DNA of 64,000 nucleotides from Vicinamibacteraceae bacterium. GTDB taxonomy: Bacteria > Planctomycetota > Phycisphaerae > Phycisphaerales > UBA5793. Under the pieces are notes generated by a model. That model was not told where the DNA came from and ran no database searches. It worked only from the letters and a program-made list of their open reading frames with translations. Position numbers and translations under genes: made by a program. How positions within the stretch are numbered: position 1 is the stretch's first letter; each line of letters starts with the position of its first letter. Positions 26,572-35,494 of the stretch are shown here, one piece after another. Where the stretch lies: assembly GCA_011525805.1 (NCBI GenBank), contig WYBR01000090.1, positions 1-64,000 on the forward strand, read 5' to 3'.

Positions 26572-26921
26572 CACCGCACCTCCGGGCTCGGGTTGGCCGT
26601 GATGCCCAGCGCCTGCATCGCCGTGCTCAGGGCGCTCCACTGCTTCGTGTCGTGCGCGAGGCGCCTGCGGCCCTTGCCGGTGAGGCGGTAGTACTTGCGG
26701 TTGCGCCCCGATTCCGCCTCGCGCCACTCGCCGACGATCAGCCCCTTGGCCTCGAGGTTGTACAGGAGCGGATACAAGGTGGACTGCCCCATGTCGAGCA
26801 CACCCTCAGTCCGCTGCGCGAGGGCTTCGATGAGTTCGTAGCCGTACATGGCGCGGCGTTCGAGGAGTTTGAGGACCGCGACGGGCCCGGCGCCTCGCAT
26901 CAATTCCGTCTCGATCCGCAT
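26571..26921 (-). CDS. PadR-family transcriptional regulator
   Basis: The product is 116 residues: a winged helix (GPVAVLKLLERRAMYGYELIEALAQ, GQSTLYPLLYNLEAKGLI, RNRKYYRLTGKGRRRLAHD) with a short C-terminal helix. The start is the ATG at 26921 after GGAGGT. PadR proteins repress their own operon through inverted or direct AT-rich sites; such sites lie directly in the promoter here. The gene downstream is translationally coupled, so the regulator and the HAAS protein form one unit. Confidence 0.92.
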   Translation of the reverse strand: MRIETELMRGAGPVAVLKLLERRAMYGYELIEALAQRTEGVLDMGQSTLYPLLYNLEAKGLIVGEWREAESGRNRKYYRLTGKGRRRLAHDTKQWSALSTAMQALGITANPSPEVR

Positions 26922-26944
26922 GGCGACCTCCGTACTGTCTGCTG

Positions 26945-26989
26945 CATAGTATGCCAGACATAGTATATGCGCCGGATTGGACCTGTCAA
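26945..26989 (-). promoter_or_regulatory. Near-consensus promoter with PadR operator-like repeats
   Basis: On the minus strand TTGACA (26989-26984), 16 bases and TATACT (26967-26962). This is the strongest promoter match in the window. CATAGTAT occurs twice on the plus strand (26945-26952 and 26959-26966), 14 bp apart, and the second lies in the palindrome CATAGTATATG (26959-26969) over the -10. These are plausible sites for autoregulation by PadR. Confidence 0.7.
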
Positions 26990-27030
26990 GAGGCTCCCGT
27001 CCTCCTGCGACCGGCCTGAGGGGGTTGGAG

Positions 27031-28365
27031 TCATTCGATCGCCGTATCGAGCAGCAGGCGGGTCGGGAGGAGCACCGACGCCGCGCCGGAGAGGGCGAGC
27101 ATCGCCGCGACCGCGAGGAACGCCCCGCCGAGGCCCAGCGCCGCGATGAAACCCTGCGCCAGCAGCGGGCCGCTCGCCGCGAAGACCCACGCGCCCCCCA
27201 TCATCAGGCTCGAAGCGAAACTCGTGCGGTGCGGCAGGAGGCGCTGCGCCACCGCGATCGAGACGGGCGTGGCCGAGGCGAAGCCCACCCCCGCGAGCAT
27301 CGCCAGGGCGACGGCCGCCCACGGACCGGCGAGGGGAAAGAGGACGATCGCCGGCACGCCGATCACCGCCGAGCCGATGAGGACGCGCTTCTCGCGCCCC
27401 GGCCGCACCAGCGTGCCGCCGAGCAGGCCGCCGACGCCCATCCCGATCGCCATCGCCGCCTGCATGCGCCCGTTGAGGATCGAGGAGGACTCCCGCAAAG
27501 CCGTGGTGAACTCCGTTGAACCGGCCGCGTTGAGCGTCGCCGCCTCCGCCCAGCGCACCACGAGCACGACGATCGCCTGGTTGACGGTGAAGCGCAGAAT
27601 GTTGCCGGCGTAGAGAATGCCCACCGACCACCAGCGGCGGCGGACCTCGGCGGGCGTGAGGGCGGCGGCGCGGCTGACCGCCTCGACGTGGCGGTGCGGA
27701 ATCGAGCCGATCGCCATCCACAGCGCCAGCGCCCCGAAGATGCCGGGCACGATGAACCAGACGAGCGAGCGCAGCCCCCATGCCTCGTTCATCGCGGGCA
27801 CGAGGAGGCTGCCGAGCGTCGAGCCGACCATGCCGCCGGTGAAGAAGACGGCGACGCCGATGGATCGGCGGCGGCCGGAGATCTGCCCCATCGCCGAGGC
27901 GCCGACGGGGTGAAAGGCGCCGATGCCAGCCGTCGCAATTGCCTGGAGGAGCAGCAACTGCGAATAGGTGCTCACGAAGCCCAGCATCGAAAGCGCCAGC
28001 GCCGCCGCGAGCAGGCCAAGCGGGCCGAAGAGGCGCGTGTTCCAGCGATCGCTCGCCGCCGCGACGACGGGCTGAATCAGCCCGCTGCACAGCGATCCGA
28101 CGGCGAGGAGCATCGCGCCCTGCGGCTGCGTGATGGTGATGCGCCCCTCGAGAACGGTGAGCAGAGGGACCACGGTCATGGAGAAGCAGTCCACGATGAC
28201 GTGGGCGGTCACGAGCGTGGCGAGGCGCGGGCCCACATGGCTGACTGCTGCGGCGCGGGCCGGCGCGATCACGGTCTGCTCACGCGCCAGCATCTCCGCC
28301 GCGGGCAGAGTGGGCTGCGTCGATGCAGTCGAAGGCGGCGGAGCAAGCGTGGCCGGCTGCGGCAT
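27031..28365 (-). CDS. MFS transporter, fosmidomycin-resistance-like
   Basis: The product is 444 residues from the ATG at 28365. It has about twelve hydrophobic segments. VDCFSMTVVPLLTVL, GSLCSGLIQPVVAAASDR, GIGAFHPVGASAMGQISGRRRSI and ASATPVSIAVAQRLLPHRTSFASSLMMGGAW match the FSR subgroup of the major facilitator superfamily. These are usually drug or small-molecule exporters. It starts 65 bp after the histidine kinase gene on the same strand and may be controlled by that pair. Confidence 0.85.
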   Translation of the reverse strand: MPQPATLAPPPSTASTQPTLPAAEMLAREQTVIAPARAAAVSHVGPRLATLVTAHVIVDCFSMTVVPLLTVLEGRITITQPQGAMLLAVGSLCSGLIQPVVAAASDRWNTRLFGPLGLLAAALALSMLGFVSTYSQLLLLQAIATAGIGAFHPVGASAMGQISGRRRSIGVAVFFTGGMVGSTLGSLLVPAMNEAWGLRSLVWFIVPGIFGALALWMAIGSIPHRHVEAVSRAAALTPAEVRRRWWSVGILYAGNILRFTVNQAIVVLVVRWAEAATLNAAGSTEFTTALRESSSILNGRMQAAMAIGMGVGGLLGGTLVRPGREKRVLIGSAVIGVPAIVLFPLAGPWAAVALAMLAGVGFASATPVSIAVAQRLLPHRTSFASSLMMGGAWVFAASGPLLAQGFIAALGLGGAFLAVAAMLALSGAASVLLPTRLLLDTAIE

Positions 28366-28430
28366 GGACGATGGTAGCGATGGCCATCCCGCGCCGGCCG
28401 GTGCGGTCAGCACCCGAATCGCACCGCGGT

Positions 28431-30311
28431 TCAGGCCGAGTCGCGGCCGCGCGGCTCGATGGGCAGTTCGAGGATGAAGCAGGCGCCGCGCTGACCGGCG
28501 GGAAGGGTCGCCAGCCGCAGATCGCCGCCCATGTCGCGCGCCAACGAGCGGCACAACGCCAGGCCCAGACCCACGCCGGACGCGGCCTCCTTCGACGCGC
28601 TGCGGCCGCGGCGGAACGGGGCAAAGAGCGTCCGCGCCGCGTCCGCCGCGACGCCCGGCCCGTGGTCGCGCACGGCCAGATGCACGCGGGCGCCGGCGCG
28701 GCTGAGGCTGACCTCAATCGTCCGCTCCGCCGCGGCGCTCGCGTACTTGCACGCGTTGTCAACGAGGTTGGTGAGGATGCGGCTGACGCTGTCGCGATCA
28801 ACGCAGACGCACTCGGCCGCGCCGAGGGGATTGTCGAGGCGCAGGGTCATGCCGTGGTCCGCCGCCTGCCGCTCCAGCGCCGGCCGGGCCTCCTCAATGA
28901 GGTCGCCGACGGCCACGCGCCGCGGCGAGGTGTGCTGCCGTCCCTCCTCCAACCGGGCGTACGCCAGCACATTCTCGACAAGGCGCGCCAGGCGCGAAGA
29001 CTCGGTGCGCAGCGTTTCGAGATACTCGCGCTTGCGCCCCGGCTCGGGAATCATGTCGTCCGCGAGCATCTCGGAGTAGAGGCGGAACGTGGTGAGCGGC
29101 GTGCGCAATTCGTGGGTGACGGCGGAAGCGAAGTCGCTGCGCCGCTGCCCATAGAGCAGGCTGGCGCGGAGCATCGTGCCCCCCGCCCCCAGCGCGACGA
29201 GCACCACGCCCCACACAATGAGCAGCGCCAGGCGCGTCGGCGTCAGGCCCGCAATCGAGGCGCTCAGCGGCGGCAACCCCTTCACGCACGCGGGAACGGT
29301 CGCCAGATTGATCGGCGCCGCAGCGCCGTTGCCTCCCGCAGCAGCCAGGCGCGGAATGAGATCGGCCTCGGGCATCAGGTCCGACACCTCTTCGATAAGC
29401 GTTGCGCGCAGCCGCGGCCAGTCGACGAGGAATCCCTGAAGGCGATGACTCTTGCCCATGCGGATCTGCCGGAGGTAGACGAGTTTGAGTTGTTCGTCGC
29501 CATCGCTCACCCATAGGGGCACGAAGGGCCCGACATGAACGGCATCCGTGCGATTCGCGGCGAGGTCAACGCCATCGGGCTGAACGTCGAACTGCTGGCC
29601 CTTCTCTTCATACTCGAGCATCTGCTGCGAAGGCGCCTCGAACCGCTCGGCGTTGCGAGCCATGCGCTTGGTCTGCTCGATCATCGTCCACGCGGTCTGG
29701 GACTTCTGGTAGTCGCCGGAGATCTCCTGCTGCTGGCGAGCCTGCTGCGGCGGCGCCAGCGAGGCCGGTGTCATGGCGAGGCGCTGCTCCTCCTCGATCA
29801 CCTGCGCCCGGATCGCCTCCACGTCGATGAGCGATTCGATGCGCTCGAGGACGATGTTGCATCCGCGGATCGTCTCGCCGCTGAGCACGGTCGATTCCGC
29901 GAGGTCGCGGTGATTGCTCGTGGGGACCTGCGGCGAACTGAGGCGGCCCGACTCATCCACCTGAAAGTGGAGCGTGATGAAAGGCTCGCGGAACGTGAGC
30001 AGAGGCGACGGCGTGAGGATCGCGCCCTCTTCGATGGGGGTGAGCATGCGCGTGTAGGCGCGCTCCTGCGGGTAATAGGAGAGGTACTCGAAGTAAGGCC
30101 GGGCCGACTCGCGCGCCAGGCGCGGCGCCAGCCAGGAGTCCATGCGCCACAGCGCCAGGCGCAGCACCTCCTGCCGCCGGGCGTCGGCGCGGGCGGCCCA
30201 CTCGGAGCGTTCGAGATCGAGCACGGCCGAGGTCACCCACGCGAGCGCGAGGATCACCAGCGCTGCGCCGAGCGCGAACCACTTCCACCAGGTGCGGCTC
30301 GCGCGGTTCAT
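28431..30311 (-). CDS. Membrane sensor histidine kinase
   Basis: The product is 626 residues. The first membrane helix is at about 11-32 (FALGAALVILALAWVTSAVL) and the second near 365-385 (ALLIVWGVVLVALGAGGTM); between them lies a periplasmic sensor of about 330 residues with a glutamine-rich helical stretch. The cytoplasmic part has the phospho-acceptor box SAVTHELRTPLTTFRLY, N box NLVDNACKYA, G1 DHGPGV and G2 GVGLGLAL. The ATG overlaps the stop of the response regulator gene by four bases (ATGA), so the two are produced together. The signal is unknown. Confidence 0.93.
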   Translation of the reverse strand: MNRASRTWWKWFALGAALVILALAWVTSAVLDLERSEWAARADARRQEVLRLALWRMDSWLAPRLARESARPYFEYLSYYPQERAYTRMLTPIEEGAILTPSPLLTFREPFITLHFQVDESGRLSSPQVPTSNHRDLAESTVLSGETIRGCNIVLERIESLIDVEAIRAQVIEEEQRLAMTPASLAPPQQARQQQEISGDYQKSQTAWTMIEQTKRMARNAERFEAPSQQMLEYEEKGQQFDVQPDGVDLAANRTDAVHVGPFVPLWVSDGDEQLKLVYLRQIRMGKSHRLQGFLVDWPRLRATLIEEVSDLMPEADLIPRLAAAGGNGAAAPINLATVPACVKGLPPLSASIAGLTPTRLALLIVWGVVLVALGAGGTMLRASLLYGQRRSDFASAVTHELRTPLTTFRLYSEMLADDMIPEPGRKREYLETLRTESSRLARLVENVLAYARLEEGRQHTSPRRVAVGDLIEEARPALERQAADHGMTLRLDNPLGAAECVCVDRDSVSRILTNLVDNACKYASAAAERTIEVSLSRAGARVHLAVRDHGPGVAADAARTLFAPFRRGRSASKEAASGVGLGLALCRSLARDMGGDLRLATLPAGQRGACFILELPIEPRGRDSA

Positions 30312-31024
30312 GGAGGAACGACCTCCACGGCGGAGGCGAGCATGTAGCCCTTGCCGCGCACCGTCTGGATGAACTCGTCCTCGTCGCCTGCGCTGACGGC
30401 GAGTTTGTCGCGCAGGCGGGCGACGTGCATGTCCACGGTTCGCGTCTCGACGCCGCGCGGGTCGATGCCCCAGACGCGGTGAAGGAGTTCATCGCGCGCG
30501 ATGGCCCGGCCGGCGTTGGCGGCGAGGTAGCGCAGGATGCCGCACTCACGCTGCGAGAGCGTGGCGCGGGCGGCGCCGCCCTCGACGATCTCGCCGCGAT
30601 CGAGCCGCACGATCGTGTTGCCGAGGCGAAGCGACCGCACGTCGCTGGGTCGCTCGGGGCTGCGCCTCAGCACCGCCTCGACGCGCGCGAGCAGTTCGCG
30701 GGCGCTGAAGGGCTTGATGACGTAGTCGTCGGCGCCGCTGACCAGGCCGCGCACGCGGTCATCCTCCCCGCCGCGCGCCGTGACCATGATGACCGGCAGC
30801 GTCGGCCGGGCGCGGCGCAGATCGTCGAGGATGCTGAATCCGTCGCGTCCCGGCAGCATGACGTCGAGCAGAACCAGGTCGATCGTCGCTTCGATCGCCA
30901 GGGTCGCGCCGTTGCGCCCGTCGGCCGCCTCAAGCACGGCGTACCCGGCGTACTGAAGCGCATCGACCAGTCCGCGCCGGATCGCGGTGTCATCTTCAAT
31001 CACCAGCACCGTGGGATGGGACAC
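30308..31024 (-). CDS. OmpR/PhoB-type response regulator
   Basis: The product is 238 residues. A GTG at 31024, seven bases after GGAGA, is preferred over a TTG further upstream (31066). Receiver domain: acidic pair VIEDD, phosphorylation aspartate in LVLLDVMLPGRDG, VTARGGEDD and the lysine in DYVIKPFSARELLARV. The C-terminal winged helix contains LSQRECGILRYLAANAGRAIARDELLHRVWG and TVDMHVARLRDKL. Partner of the kinase encoded immediately downstream. Its targets are unknown; the MFS gene is the nearest candidate. Confidence 0.95.
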   Translation of the reverse strand: MSHPTVLVIEDDTAIRRGLVDALQYAGYAVLEAADGRNGATLAIEATIDLVLLDVMLPGRDGFSILDDLRRARPTLPVIMVTARGGEDDRVRGLVSGADDYVIKPFSARELLARVEAVLRRSPERPSDVRSLRLGNTIVRLDRGEIVEGGAARATLSQRECGILRYLAANAGRAIARDELLHRVWGIDPRGVETRTVDMHVARLRDKLAVSAGDEDEFIQTVRGKGYMLASAVEVVPP

Positions 31025-31091
31025 GAACAGGTCTCCGTGGAGTATTGGATCATACGGTGTTGGCAAGGGAGCGAGGCGCCGTGACCTTTTC

Positions 31092-31114
31092 GCCGCGACC
31101 CGGAGGCTCTGCGC
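31092..31114 (+). repeat. Dispersed repeat GCCGCGACCCGGAGGCTC, copy 1
   Basis: The sequence GCCGCGAC, C, CGGAGGCTCTGCGC lies between the VWA gene and the response regulator gene. Close copies are at 37606-37628 and 53194-53215, with a degenerate one at 37670-37700. Confidence 0.75.
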
Positions 31115-31184
31115 AGGGGAGCGCGCCGGACGTCGGGGGGCGCATCCGGCGCGCGGGCGGACTCGTCGTTGATCCCTCGCTCCC

Positions 31185-32687
31185 TCAACAGTCGAACGTG
31201 AGGCAGATCAGTTTGCCATCGAGGCGCACGATCAAGCCTCCGCCCCAGTAACTCAGCATCAGCATCTGATCGATGATGGCCTGCGCAGCCTTCCGCTGGG
31301 ACTCACTGAGCCGCGCGAGGAGCGCTTCGCGCCCTGCGGGCGTGTTCGGGACCGTCTCGTCGAACGTGGGCCTCTCACTCTTCGCGGCGAGTGCATCGTA
31401 CTCGTCCACATACGAAGCATCGACCCACCAGTCGCCGCGCTGCACGAAAGCGATCGGCCCCGCCTCGTTCACCGGCGGCTGAACCTTGAACTCAAACCCC
31501 TTGCTCATCGCCTGGGCGCGGATGGCCTGGCGGAGCGCCGCGTCAAAGGAGCGGTCGGCGCCGCTCTGTTGTTTCTTCATCTCCTCGTTGACGTACGCCT
31601 GGCGCTTGGCGCTGTAGTCGGCGATCTCCTTCTGGATCGCCTCGCGCTTGCCCGCCATTTCGGCGATGATGGCCTGCTTCTGCTCGAGCGTCTTGCCGCG
31701 CATCGACTCGGGCAGGTCCTCATCCTTCACGTCGGCGAGTTTGAAGGATTCCTGTTTGCACGCGTCGACCAGATCCCAGTGCTCATTCGAGTAGAGGACG
31801 CCGCCCTTGGTGGAGCAGCGCGCGGCGACGACGGCGGAACTGAGCGTCTGCGCGTTGGCGTCCTGCTGAACCTGGTTGGCGGCGCCCCATGCGCCCTTCT
31901 CGCCGTAGGCGAGGTAGGTCGTGTTAATCGCGCTGCTCAGTTCGGCCAGTTTGTCGTCGAAGGGCGACGCGATGACGATGTTGCCGTTGTTGTGGTCGAT
32001 GGCGGCGTAGTGGCCGTCGGCGAGGAGCGCCACCTCGCGCCAGCCCGGAGCGATTTCGTCTGCGGGGTTGCCGCAGTAGATCGCGTTGACCATGATGCCG
32101 CGCGAGATCAGACCCTTGCAGACGTCGGCGTAGCGGAAAGTCTGGTCCTGGTCAGCGCTCTCGTTGCCGGCGACGACGACGAGTTTGAGGGCGTGGTCCG
32201 AGGCCGTCCACTCGAGTTGCTCGCCCGCCTCGCGCAGTACGCGGCCGACGAACTCTGTCCCGCCGTTCGTACGAAGCGCGAAGAGTTGGCGCGAGATCTC
32301 GTCGAGGTCTTCGGTGAAGGATGAGTCGACGCGCACCCACCCATCCTCAGCGACGTGCCCGTCGTTTCCGAAGGTCAGCAGGGCGACGCGAAGGCGCGGC
32401 GTCGGGGTGGCGAGGGCGAGGTCGTTGACGATGTCCCAGAGTTTGAGTTTCGCCGCTTCGATCAGGCCGTCCATGCTCCCGCTCGTGTCAAGGCAGATGG
32501 CCAGTTCGACGGTGCGCCGGAGCGCGGCGTCGGGAAGGCGGCCCGTGGGCGGGAAGACGCTCAGCCCGTGCAGGCGGGGAATCGCATTCCGCCCCCGCTC
32601 GGCGGTCTGCGGCGGAGGCGAGGCGGCCCCGGCTGCAAGGGCGCCGGCGGTGAGAAGCATCAGTGCGGTGGTCCGGAAGGCGTTCAT
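31185..32687 (-). CDS. Secreted von Willebrand factor A domain protein
   Basis: The product is 500 residues from the ATG at 32687 behind AGGAGA. A signal peptide (TTALMLLTAGALAAGAA) is followed by a VWA domain with the metal-ion site DTSGSMDG (near 75), and then RVALLTFGNDGHVAEDGW, TNGGTEFVGRVL and VVVAGNESADQDQTF. The C-terminal half is charged and helical (KTLEQKQAIIAEMAGKREAIQKEI) and ends in a cysteine. VWA domains mediate protein-protein binding. It starts 50 bp after the VIT/VWA gene and is probably in its operon. Confidence 0.88.
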   Translation of the reverse strand: MNAFRTTALMLLTAGALAAGAASPPPQTAERGRNAIPRLHGLSVFPPTGRLPDAALRRTVELAICLDTSGSMDGLIEAAKLKLWDIVNDLALATPTPRLRVALLTFGNDGHVAEDGWVRVDSSFTEDLDEISRQLFALRTNGGTEFVGRVLREAGEQLEWTASDHALKLVVVAGNESADQDQTFRYADVCKGLISRGIMVNAIYCGNPADEIAPGWREVALLADGHYAAIDHNNGNIVIASPFDDKLAELSSAINTTYLAYGEKGAWGAANQVQQDANAQTLSSAVVAARCSTKGGVLYSNEHWDLVDACKQESFKLADVKDEDLPESMRGKTLEQKQAIIAEMAGKREAIQKEIADYSAKRQAYVNEEMKKQQSGADRSFDAALRQAIRAQAMSKGFEFKVQPPVNEAGPIAFVQRGDWWVDASYVDEYDALAAKSERPTFDETVPNTPAGREALLARLSESQRKAAQAIIDQMLMLSYWGGGLIVRLDGKLICLTFDC

Positions 32688-32737
32688 GGTGGTCTCCTGA
32701 AAGGAATCCAGTTGAGTTGCGAGTGCAAGGCGCCGCG

Positions 32738-35116
32738 CTACGGCGTCGGCGTCGTGTTGCGGATGAGGATGTTGCGGCGGTCGAAGCGCAGCATGATGTC
32801 GCCGCTCAGCGAGAGCACGCCCTGGCGGTTCTGCTCGATGAGGCGGTGAAGGATCGCGATGTGCTCGGCGCTGCCGAACTCGATCGTCTCGTCGGGCTCG
32901 ATCGCTTCGCTCTGCGCAGCCGTCTCGGTCACAAGTTGCGAGTCGATCCACTGAGCCCCGCGCTTGAAGAAGGCGCGGTCGCAGACCTGCTGGACGGAGG
33001 CGATCTCGACGCGGTTGAGTTTCTCATCCACGAATGCGTTCTGATAGTTGACCTTGCTCTGGACTTTCTGCTCGTTGAAGTTGACGCCCTGGTTGACGGC
33101 GCCCATTCCCCAGCGCTCCTGCACGGCCCGCCCGTCGAGGATCGAGTTGCACGTGGCCTGCAGGCTGTTCCAGTCGGAGAGGTTCGTTCCCTCCGTGGCG
33201 AGGAACGCGGTGTATTCGGTGAGGATGCCGAACTCCGTCGAGAGGCGGAGAATCTCTTCCGCCAGTTCGCGGTAGCGCGGGTCATCGAAGATCGGCGCAT
33301 TGGCGACGTGGGGCGCCGCGCCCGACGCCGCCCCCGCCTGGCGGATCTGATCGACGAGGTAGGCGATGCGCCGGCTCGCCCACAGGCGCGGCACAAAGGC
33401 GTTGCGCGTCGTCGCAGACTCGAGATCAAACTCAAACTCGAAGACCTTTTCCTCGCCGAGGAACTCGCCCGCGAGGCGGAAGCGGATCGGCGCATGGCCG
33501 CCCTCGCCACCGCCGTTGCGATACTGCCCGAGGACGATGAGTTGATCGCCGTCGAAGAGGTCGGGCAGGGCGGAGGGAATGAGTTCGCGCACGGCGGCGC
33601 CGGTCGCGACCTCACCCTGCGCATCGATCGTGTCGAGCGCGGCGTTGGCGAGAATCGGCCCGGAGAGGCGGCGGAACGTCTGCGCCACTTTGAGTTCGAC
33701 GTCTTCCTCGGGGTTGACGTAGACGGAGACGGCCCGCGTCGCGTCGGAAAGGCGGTCGAGCAGGGGCACGTTGACATCGTGCCCCACGCCGAAGGTGAAG
33801 ATGCGGCGCCCCTGCGGATTGCCCTTCTCGACCAGTTCGCGGATGTCCACCTCGGACGTGCGGCCGACGGTCGGCAGGCCGTCGGTCAGGAAGAGCACGA
33901 GAGGCAGACGGCCCTCGGTTGTTTCGTGCACCTTGAGCGCTTCGACGAGGGCGTCGTGAATGTTCGTTCCCCCGCCGGCGCGCATCATGTCGAGGTACAC
34001 TCTCGCCGCGGCGGCGCTCTTGCTGTTCTTCTCCACCGGTTTGGCGGCGAGCATCGAAACGGTGGTGGAGAAGTCGATGATGTTGAACGCTTCACCCTCG
34101 TCGAGACCTTCGAGCACCTGGAGCGCGGCGGCCTTCGCCTGATCCATCTTTACGCCAGCCATGCTGCCGCTGCGGTCGATGACGAGCGTCACTTCGCGCT
34201 TGACGCCGCGAGCTGCGACGTCTTCATCGCGCGCCTTCACCGCATCTGCGGGCAGGCCCGCCACGAGCAGGAAGTATCCTCCCTCGATCTTCGGGTCCGG
34301 GTAGGCGTAGAGCGAGGCCGTAACGCCATGGCGCTCGCGCAGGTACGAGAGGCGAAACGAGCCGGGATCGAGCCGCGAACTCTCCGCGATGCGGATGCTC
34401 AAGTGGTTCGGTGAGCGGCGCTCGGTTTCGAGCGTGTGGCTCGGGGAGTAGACTGTCGAAACCGGCTCCTTGCTCTGCACATCGACTTCGACGTGCCAGG
34501 GGGCGCGCCGATCGAGCGATTCGCTGCGCGGCAGGAGGTAATCGACGCGGTCGCCATCGACGGGGAGCAGGTGCTCATAGGTGAGGCGGATCTTCTGCGT
34601 GCCGGCCGCCTCGATGGGAAAGACGCTCGAACGGATGAGGTTGTACCCCGCGAACTCGAGCAGCGCCGGGTCGCGCACCTTGGCGACGATGGCGTCGTAG
34701 AGGCGGCGCGCCTCATCGCGCCGCATGACCTGGGCCGTCGGCTCGGCCGACGCCCCCTCGAAAAGAAACGACCCGACGACCGCTCCGTCCGGAACGGGCA
34801 GAAGGAGCACCGCCTCGGCCTGACGCGGCGAAGCGTTGCGGAGCGACACTTCCAGCGTGGTCGTCGCCGTGGCGTCGAGGATGCGCACCCGCCCCTCGAC
34901 CTTCTCGATGACGACCGCCTCGCCGCGGCCCTCGATGGTGAAACTCCGTGTCTGCGGCATGACGACCTGCGTCGCGCTGCCGAGGTTGGATCGGATGATG
35001 ATCTCGATCTGGTCCTGGGCGCGAGCGCCCGCGGCGATCAGGGCGAGCATCAGGAACACGCCGGACATCAGGCGCGAGGGGCTTGGCCGCGAGGGCAGGC
35101 GTGGGTGAGCGTGCAT
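32738..35116 (-). CDS. Secreted VIT and VWA domain protein (inter-alpha-trypsin-inhibitor-like)
   Basis: The product is 792 residues, from the ATG at 35116 behind AAGGAGAA. A signal peptide (GVFLMLALIAAGARAQ) leads into a VIT domain (EVSLRNASPRQAEAVLLLPVPDGAVVGSF, DEARRLYDAIVAKVRDPALLE) at about 90-230. A VWA domain follows near 310-480, with the metal site VIDRSGSMAG, GTNIHDAL and LVLFLTDGLPTVG. The C-terminal region resembles the tail of marine-proteobacterial and planctomycete VIT/VWA proteins. Binding or matrix role is inferred. First gene of a minus-strand cluster. Confidence 0.92.
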   Translation of the reverse strand: MHAHPRLPSRPSPSRLMSGVFLMLALIAAGARAQDQIEIIIRSNLGSATQVVMPQTRSFTIEGRGEAVVIEKVEGRVRILDATATTTLEVSLRNASPRQAEAVLLLPVPDGAVVGSFLFEGASAEPTAQVMRRDEARRLYDAIVAKVRDPALLEFAGYNLIRSSVFPIEAAGTQKIRLTYEHLLPVDGDRVDYLLPRSESLDRRAPWHVEVDVQSKEPVSTVYSPSHTLETERRSPNHLSIRIAESSRLDPGSFRLSYLRERHGVTASLYAYPDPKIEGGYFLLVAGLPADAVKARDEDVAARGVKREVTLVIDRSGSMAGVKMDQAKAAALQVLEGLDEGEAFNIIDFSTTVSMLAAKPVEKNSKSAAAARVYLDMMRAGGGTNIHDALVEALKVHETTEGRLPLVLFLTDGLPTVGRTSEVDIRELVEKGNPQGRRIFTFGVGHDVNVPLLDRLSDATRAVSVYVNPEEDVELKVAQTFRRLSGPILANAALDTIDAQGEVATGAAVRELIPSALPDLFDGDQLIVLGQYRNGGGEGGHAPIRFRLAGEFLGEEKVFEFEFDLESATTRNAFVPRLWASRRIAYLVDQIRQAGAASGAAPHVANAPIFDDPRYRELAEEILRLSTEFGILTEYTAFLATEGTNLSDWNSLQATCNSILDGRAVQERWGMGAVNQGVNFNEQKVQSKVNYQNAFVDEKLNRVEIASVQQVCDRAFFKRGAQWIDSQLVTETAAQSEAIEPDETIEFGSAEHIAILHRLIEQNRQGVLSLSGDIMLRFDRRNILIRNTTPTP

Positions 35117-35256
35117 GCGTCATTCTCCTTGCGGCGGGACGAATCCCTCGCCCGCCACAGGAGATATACGCTCGACCAGGCCCCTTCCGCGCAACAGGGG
35201 CGCAACGAGTCGAGGGTGAATCGTCGATCGCCTCGCGGCTTTTTTGGAAACCGGCC

Positions 35257-35286
35257 TTGACCGCGGCGGGTTCGATCCGTTATCCT
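35257..35286 (+). promoter_or_regulatory. Possible promoter of the secreted-protein gene at 35495
   Basis: TTGACC (35257-35262), 18 bases, TATCCT (35281-35286). This would give an untranslated leader of about 200 bases before the ATG at 35495. Confidence 0.4.
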
Positions 35287-35494
35287 GCACAAGACGACCT
35301 GCGGACGAAGCGTGGTCGCTGCCGCCCGGACGTGGCTGTCAAGGCGGCCGGCGGGGGAGTACTCGCGAGCGAACGATCGTCCCGCAGTCGTCGCAACGCC
35401 GGCAAAGTGGTTGAGTTCGTCGGCTTCTGTTCGTGGTTCGAGGGCGGGCGCCTTCGGCGCGGGAGCCGCGTGGCACGTTTGGAAGGAGAATGAA

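Noticed and set aside
24514-26691. Open frame of 725 codons antisense to the HAAS-domain gene
   Set aside because: The minus-strand gene has a coupled start and recognisable domains; the plus-strand frame has none.
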